In this document: positions 61,245 through 64,000 of the stretch, in pieces
Position numbering within the stretch: position 1 is the first letter of the stretch
Layout of the letters: each line of letters begins with the position of its first letter
Assembly (NCBI GenBank): GCA_902826685.1
Contig: CADEFT010000017.1
Coordinates: 80,034-144,033 of the forward strand
Origin: an uncultured Acidobacteriota bacterium
GTDB taxonomy: Bacteria > Acidobacteriota > Terriglobia > Bryobacterales > Bryobacteraceae
DNA: 64,000 nt
Reading direction: 5' to 3'
The notes under the pieces: generated by a model
What the model saw: only the letters and a program-made list of their open reading frames with translations
Told to the model about the DNA's origin: nothing
Databases searched by the model: none
Program-made: the position numbers and the translations under genes

Positions 61245-62747
61245 ATGCACTGGCAAAAGATAAGTGGATGGATACTGCTGGGCGCCGGCCTCGCCTTAGG
61301 CGCCTCGCTCCCCGACGCGGTGGAACTCCGCGACAAGACGGGCGTTCGCAAACTGCTAGCGGAAGGCGCCGGCGTGAACGCCACGCAGGCCGACGGAACG
61401 ACCGCGTTGCATTGGGCCGTGTATCACGACGATGCCGAGACGGCTGCCATGCTCGTGCGGGCGGGCGCCAATGTTAACGCCGTGAATCGCTATGGCGTGC
61501 CGCCGCTGGTACAGGCTTGCACCAACGGCAACGCGGCTCTGGTGAAGCTATTGCTGGAGGCGGGCGCCAATCCGAACGCCACCTTGAAAGGCGGGGAATC
61601 CGTCCTTATGCTGGCGGCGCGGGCGGGCAGTGTCGAGACGGTGAAGGCGCTGCTTGAGCGCGGCGCCGATCCGAAGGTACGCGAAAGGCTCGGCCAGACG
61701 GCCCTGATGTGGGCGGCGGCCGAGGGGCACACCGCGGTCGTGCGCGTCCTGCTTGAGGCCGCGGCCGGGCTCAACACGACCCTCGACTCCGGATTCAACG
61801 CCTTCTTCTTCGCCGTTCGTGGCGGCCATCTCGATACCGTGCGCGCGCTGCTGGCGGCCGGCGCCGATCCGAAGGCGATGATGCAGCGGGCCGCGGGCCG
61901 CTCGCGTAGAGGCGCGGCCACGGGACCGCCTACGACGCCCCTGATGCTGGCGGCGCAGAACGGCCACTTCGAGTTGGCGATCGCGCTGATCGAAGCCGGC
62001 GCCGATCCCAACGACGTTCGTACGGGCTTCTCGCCCCTTCACATGCTCGCCGGTGTGCGGCGGCCGGATTCAAGCGATACGAGCGATCCCGCTCCGGCGG
62101 CGGGCACGGGCCGGCTTTCGAGCCTCGGCTTCGTGCGCGAGATCGTGAAGCGGGGCGCAAACGTAAACCTTCGCCTGCCCAAAGGTACACCCAAGCAGCC
62201 CGCCACCTGGTCGAGCATCGGGTCCGAGGGGGCGACGCCATTTCTATTCGCCGCCGACCACGTGGATATTCCGCTGATGCGGCTGCTGGTCGAATTGGGT
62301 GCCGATCCTCTGCTCGCGAACTTCGCCAACACCACGCCGCTGATGGCGGCAGCCGGCGTCGGCACCAACGAGCCTCAGGAGGAAGCCGGCGAAGAGAGCG
62401 AGGCGCTCGAAGCCGTGAAGATGCTGCTCGACCTAGGGGCCGACGTCAACGCGGTGGACAACAACGGCGATACCGCCATGCACGGAGCCGCGTTCAACAT
62501 CAGTCCGCTGGTGGTGAAACTGCTGGCCGAACGGGGCGCCAATCCACAGGTTTGGAGCAAGCCCAATAAAGCCGGTGGAACGCCGCTGTTCATCGCCGAA
62601 GGTTACATCAGCCGCCTTCCCCGCCCCGATACGCCGACCATTGAGGCGATTACCAAGCTGATGGTGGCGGCGGGGATATCGACCGGAGGGGAGCGGCCGA
62701 AGATCGTGGATAGCTATGAGAAGCCCGCCGTGCAGGCGGAGCCGTAG
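61245..62747 (+). CDS. Secreted ankyrin-repeat protein
   Basis: A 500-residue protein with a signal peptide (MHWQKISGWILLGAGLALGA) followed by about ten ankyrin repeats, for example GTTALHWAVYHDDAETAAML, GESVLMLAARAGSVETVKAL and GQTALMWAAAEGHTAVVRVL. A less regular insert (about 265-330) precedes the last repeats. It starts 9 nt after the DUF1552 stop. Ankyrin, DUF1592 and DUF1552 genes are a recurrent trio in these phyla, so it probably scaffolds the other two outside the cytoplasm. Confidence 0.87.
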   Translation: MHWQKISGWILLGAGLALGASLPDAVELRDKTGVRKLLAEGAGVNATQADGTTALHWAVYHDDAETAAMLVRAGANVNAVNRYGVPPLVQACTNGNAALVKLLLEAGANPNATLKGGESVLMLAARAGSVETVKALLERGADPKVRERLGQTALMWAAAEGHTAVVRVLLEAAAGLNTTLDSGFNAFFFAVRGGHLDTVRALLAAGADPKAMMQRAAGRSRRGAATGPPTTPLMLAAQNGHFELAIALIEAGADPNDVRTGFSPLHMLAGVRRPDSSDTSDPAPAAGTGRLSSLGFVREIVKRGANVNLRLPKGTPKQPATWSSIGSEGATPFLFAADHVDIPLMRLLVELGADPLLANFANTTPLMAAAGVGTNEPQEEAGEESEALEAVKMLLDLGADVNAVDNNGDTAMHGAAFNISPLVVKLLAERGANPQVWSKPNKAGGTPLFIAEGYISRLPRPDTPTIEAITKLMVAAGISTGGERPKIVDSYEKPAVQAEP

Positions 62748-62796
62748 TTTCGACCGTCAAGGCGATCGCTGCGCTGTTGGCGGAATTCAACTGGAA

Positions 62797-62841
62797 TGGT
62801 GGGCGCGACAGGACTCGAACCTGTGACCTCCTGCGTGTGAA
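62797..62841 (-). tRNA. tRNA-Val(CAC) 3'-half remnant
   Basis: Read on the minus strand, the sequence runs from an anticodon loop TTCACAC (anticodon CAC, 62839-62837) through GCAGG and a 5-nt variable loop. A perfect T-arm follows (ACAGG-TTCGAGT-CCTGT), then CGCGCCC, A and CCA. The 5' half is absent: no GGGCGCG acceptor strand or D-arm lies upstream, and the expected CCTGC anticodon strand is CATGT. A 3' tRNA half ending in CCA is the usual scar left when a tyrosine-recombinase element integrates into a tRNA gene. It is not a functional tRNA. Confidence 0.75.
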
Positions 62842-62988
62842 ACATGTGCCAAGCCTCCAACCTGTCCGCCAGTTCCGTCGGATCCCATGATTTTCCAACG
62901 ACTTAACGCTCCTACCGCGATCTCACGGCGTAACTCCTGACGGTTCAACGGATCGGGTTTTGGCACAGTTCGGGCACAGTTGGATGGA

Positions 62989-63392
62989 TCACAGATCGTA
63001 CGGCGCGAGGAAGATGTGCCGATCATAGTCCACGAGACCCAGCCGAATGCGGTTCAGCCAGCCGTTCCGTCCCAAGACGTTCTTCTGAATACGCTCGTTC
63101 GCAAAGAAAACACTGCGGACTCCATTGAGAGGCCGAGGCATTCCAGATTCACCATGTGACCGTACGCTTCTACGCTGCCTGCTACGGTGGAGAAGGCGAG
63201 TCTCTGTCCGGCTTCCACGTTCAAGCCTAGTAGCTCTCCATACTCTCGTTGGAATAGACAGTAAGTCGCGCCAGTATCGACGTAGGCGAAGATCTCAAGC
63301 TCGTTGCCGCCCGCTCGAAGAGTGACGGGAAGACGAATGCCGTCGATTTGGGATGAGTAAACGAAATCGCCGGTGAACTCGAGCGAAAACAT
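62989..63392 (-). pseudogene. Retropepsin-like aspartic protease, frameshifted (cassette copy B)
   Basis: The ATG at 63392 overlaps the stop of the DUF104-DUF5678 gene by 1 nt (TGATG). The first frame carries the catalytic loop AYVDTGATYCLF (D39-T40-G41) and aligns with copy A up to SMESAVF. There the frame is lost: at a run of four T (forward AAAA, 63107-63110) the reading passes to a frame encoding ANERIQKNVLGRNGWLNRIR and ending LAPYDL at a TGA (62989-62991). This second part aligns with ADPMIEKNVLGRTGWLDRVR and LAPYD of copy A. Adding one T restores the whole protein. Either a pseudogene, a sequencing error or programmed frameshifting. Confidence 0.8.
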
Positions 63393-63739
63393 CAAAGCCA
63401 GCCAGCGGACGGTAGGCCGAAGTCGTCGGCAACTTGCGTGAGAACGGGCCGTTGTACGCCGAGCCGACGAGCGGCCTCCAATACGGCCGCAGCCTTGGAG
63501 CCATGGCTAATCAGCCTCTCACCTTGGATTGCCACCCATTGGCCGCGATACTCGTGTCCGTGACGATCCAGCCACCGCTGTTCGTCTAGCCGGGTTCCAG
63601 ACGCCACCGCCGCGGCAACCCGATGCACAGAGATAACGACATGCTCTTGGTCGCTGAGTCTCAGCGGTGCCAGCGGACGAAGAACGCCCTGCTCATAGAC
63701 CGCTTCGACCTTTTGCACCGGTGCCGGATCTGCGTTCAT
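63392..63739 (-). CDS. DUF104-DUF5678 antitoxin-like protein (cassette copy B)
   Basis: A 115-residue protein from the ATG at 63739; an in-frame start at 63790 would add 17 residues without family similarity. It has the same two parts as copy A (21877-22209): VEAVYEQGVLRPLAPLRLSD (DUF104) and YRGQWVAIQGERLISHG (DUF5678), ending LPSAGWL. The frameshifted protease gene follows with a 1-nt overlap. The two copies are clearly diverged, so this is not a recent duplication. Confidence 0.75.
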   Translation of the reverse strand: MNADPAPVQKVEAVYEQGVLRPLAPLRLSDQEHVVISVHRVAAAVASGTRLDEQRWLDRHGHEYRGQWVAIQGERLISHGSKAAAVLEAARRLGVQRPVLTQVADDFGLPSAGWL

Positions 63740-64000
63740 GCTAAGTTCACCGCGTTGTCGCGTACTCCAGACCAAGGGTAACACTCCCATTAGAGCGGCG
63801 CCAGCAGTGCATAGGGCTGTCGTGGCATCGCTCGGGTTCGGGGGCTCAGCGTGCCCCGGCGTCGAGACTTTGGGCTTTCGTGGCGGCCATTACTCGCGTT
63901 CTTGCACAATTATGAGCGCAGTCTCAGTCTGAAACCTCGAAAACCCTTAGCCTGTCTTTCGCACTTCGCGGTGTTGACGGCAGGTAAGGCATTTAGAATC
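63740..64000. other. Right-hand end of window, no gene seen
   Basis: 261 nt upstream of cassette copy B. Short open frames are present but none shows a recognisable domain or start. The promoter of the cassette should lie here, but no convincing element was found. Confidence 0.4.

Noticed and set aside
62842..62880. Possible 5' half of the tRNA-Val
   Set aside because: The candidate anticodon strand CATGT leaves a mismatch and no acceptor strand matching CGCGCCC exists at the required distance.
62787..63026. Minus-strand frame that might be the C-terminal end of an integrase
   Set aside because: Only about 40 plausible residues before it runs into the tRNA remnant; no catalytic Arg/His/Tyr residues of a tyrosine recombinase can be identified and its upstream part overlaps the protease remnant.

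Overview
The window reads as a high-GC soil Acidobacteriota chromosome, most like the Bryobacterales/Solibacter group. This is inferred from family content, since no rRNA is present. The pointers are five large Oar-type TonB-dependent receptor-like proteins with N-terminal carboxypeptidase-regulatory domains, DUF1552 and DUF1592 proteins, PD40 propellers, a PEP-CTERM protein, a large receptor-type Ser/Thr kinase beside an ECF sigma factor, and cytochrome c/PHM-like proteins. No IS element, CRISPR array, rRNA or intact tRNA was found.

Layout. 1-13.3 kb: partial GMC oxidoreductase, rmuC, a secreted protein, Oar receptor A, then assorted genes (PEP-CTERM, ArsC-like, hydrolases, DUF488, a SLATT-like membrane protein, GNAT, DUF1552). 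13.4-21.9 kb: a membrane kinase with a lectin-like and an N,N-dimethylformamidase-like exterior, an ECF sigma factor, then four tandem cytochrome c genes, three carrying a copper-monooxygenase-like domain. 21.9-24.1 kb: an accessory patch with a DUF104-DUF5678/aspartic-protease gene pair facing a low-GC ApeA-like HEPN defence gene. 24.1-31.5 kb: metabolic and signalling genes (Gfo/Idh, gnd, LRR, HDOD, amidohydrolase) and a sulfatase. 31.5-40.6 kb: Oar receptors B and C, with a MazF-type toxin-antitoxin module, a broken hicB and a receptor-gene fragment between them, then arfB and a DUF433/DUF5615 pair.

40.7-54.0 kb is the most coherent functional block. It has two diverged copies of a module pairing a Tat-signal-bearing class V aminotransferase-fold PLP enzyme with a secreted PD40 propeller-CehA/McbA metallohydrolase. 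These are accompanied by PD40 proteins, an amidohydrolase and Oar receptor D. It looks like an extracytoplasmic processing and uptake system for an unidentified substrate. 54.4-62.7 kb is an apparent operon of Oar receptor E, a DUF1592-type cytochrome protein, a DUF1552 protein and a secreted ankyrin protein. 62.8-64 kb holds a tRNA-Val 3'-half remnant, typical of integration scars, and a second, frameshifted copy of the DUF104-DUF5678/protease pair.

Several genes lack an evident Shine-Dalgarno site and instead carry a TANNAT-type -10 hexamer 6-12 nt before the start codon. This suggests leaderless or very short-leader transcripts and was used to choose some starts. All functions are inferred from motifs read by eye; no database search was run.
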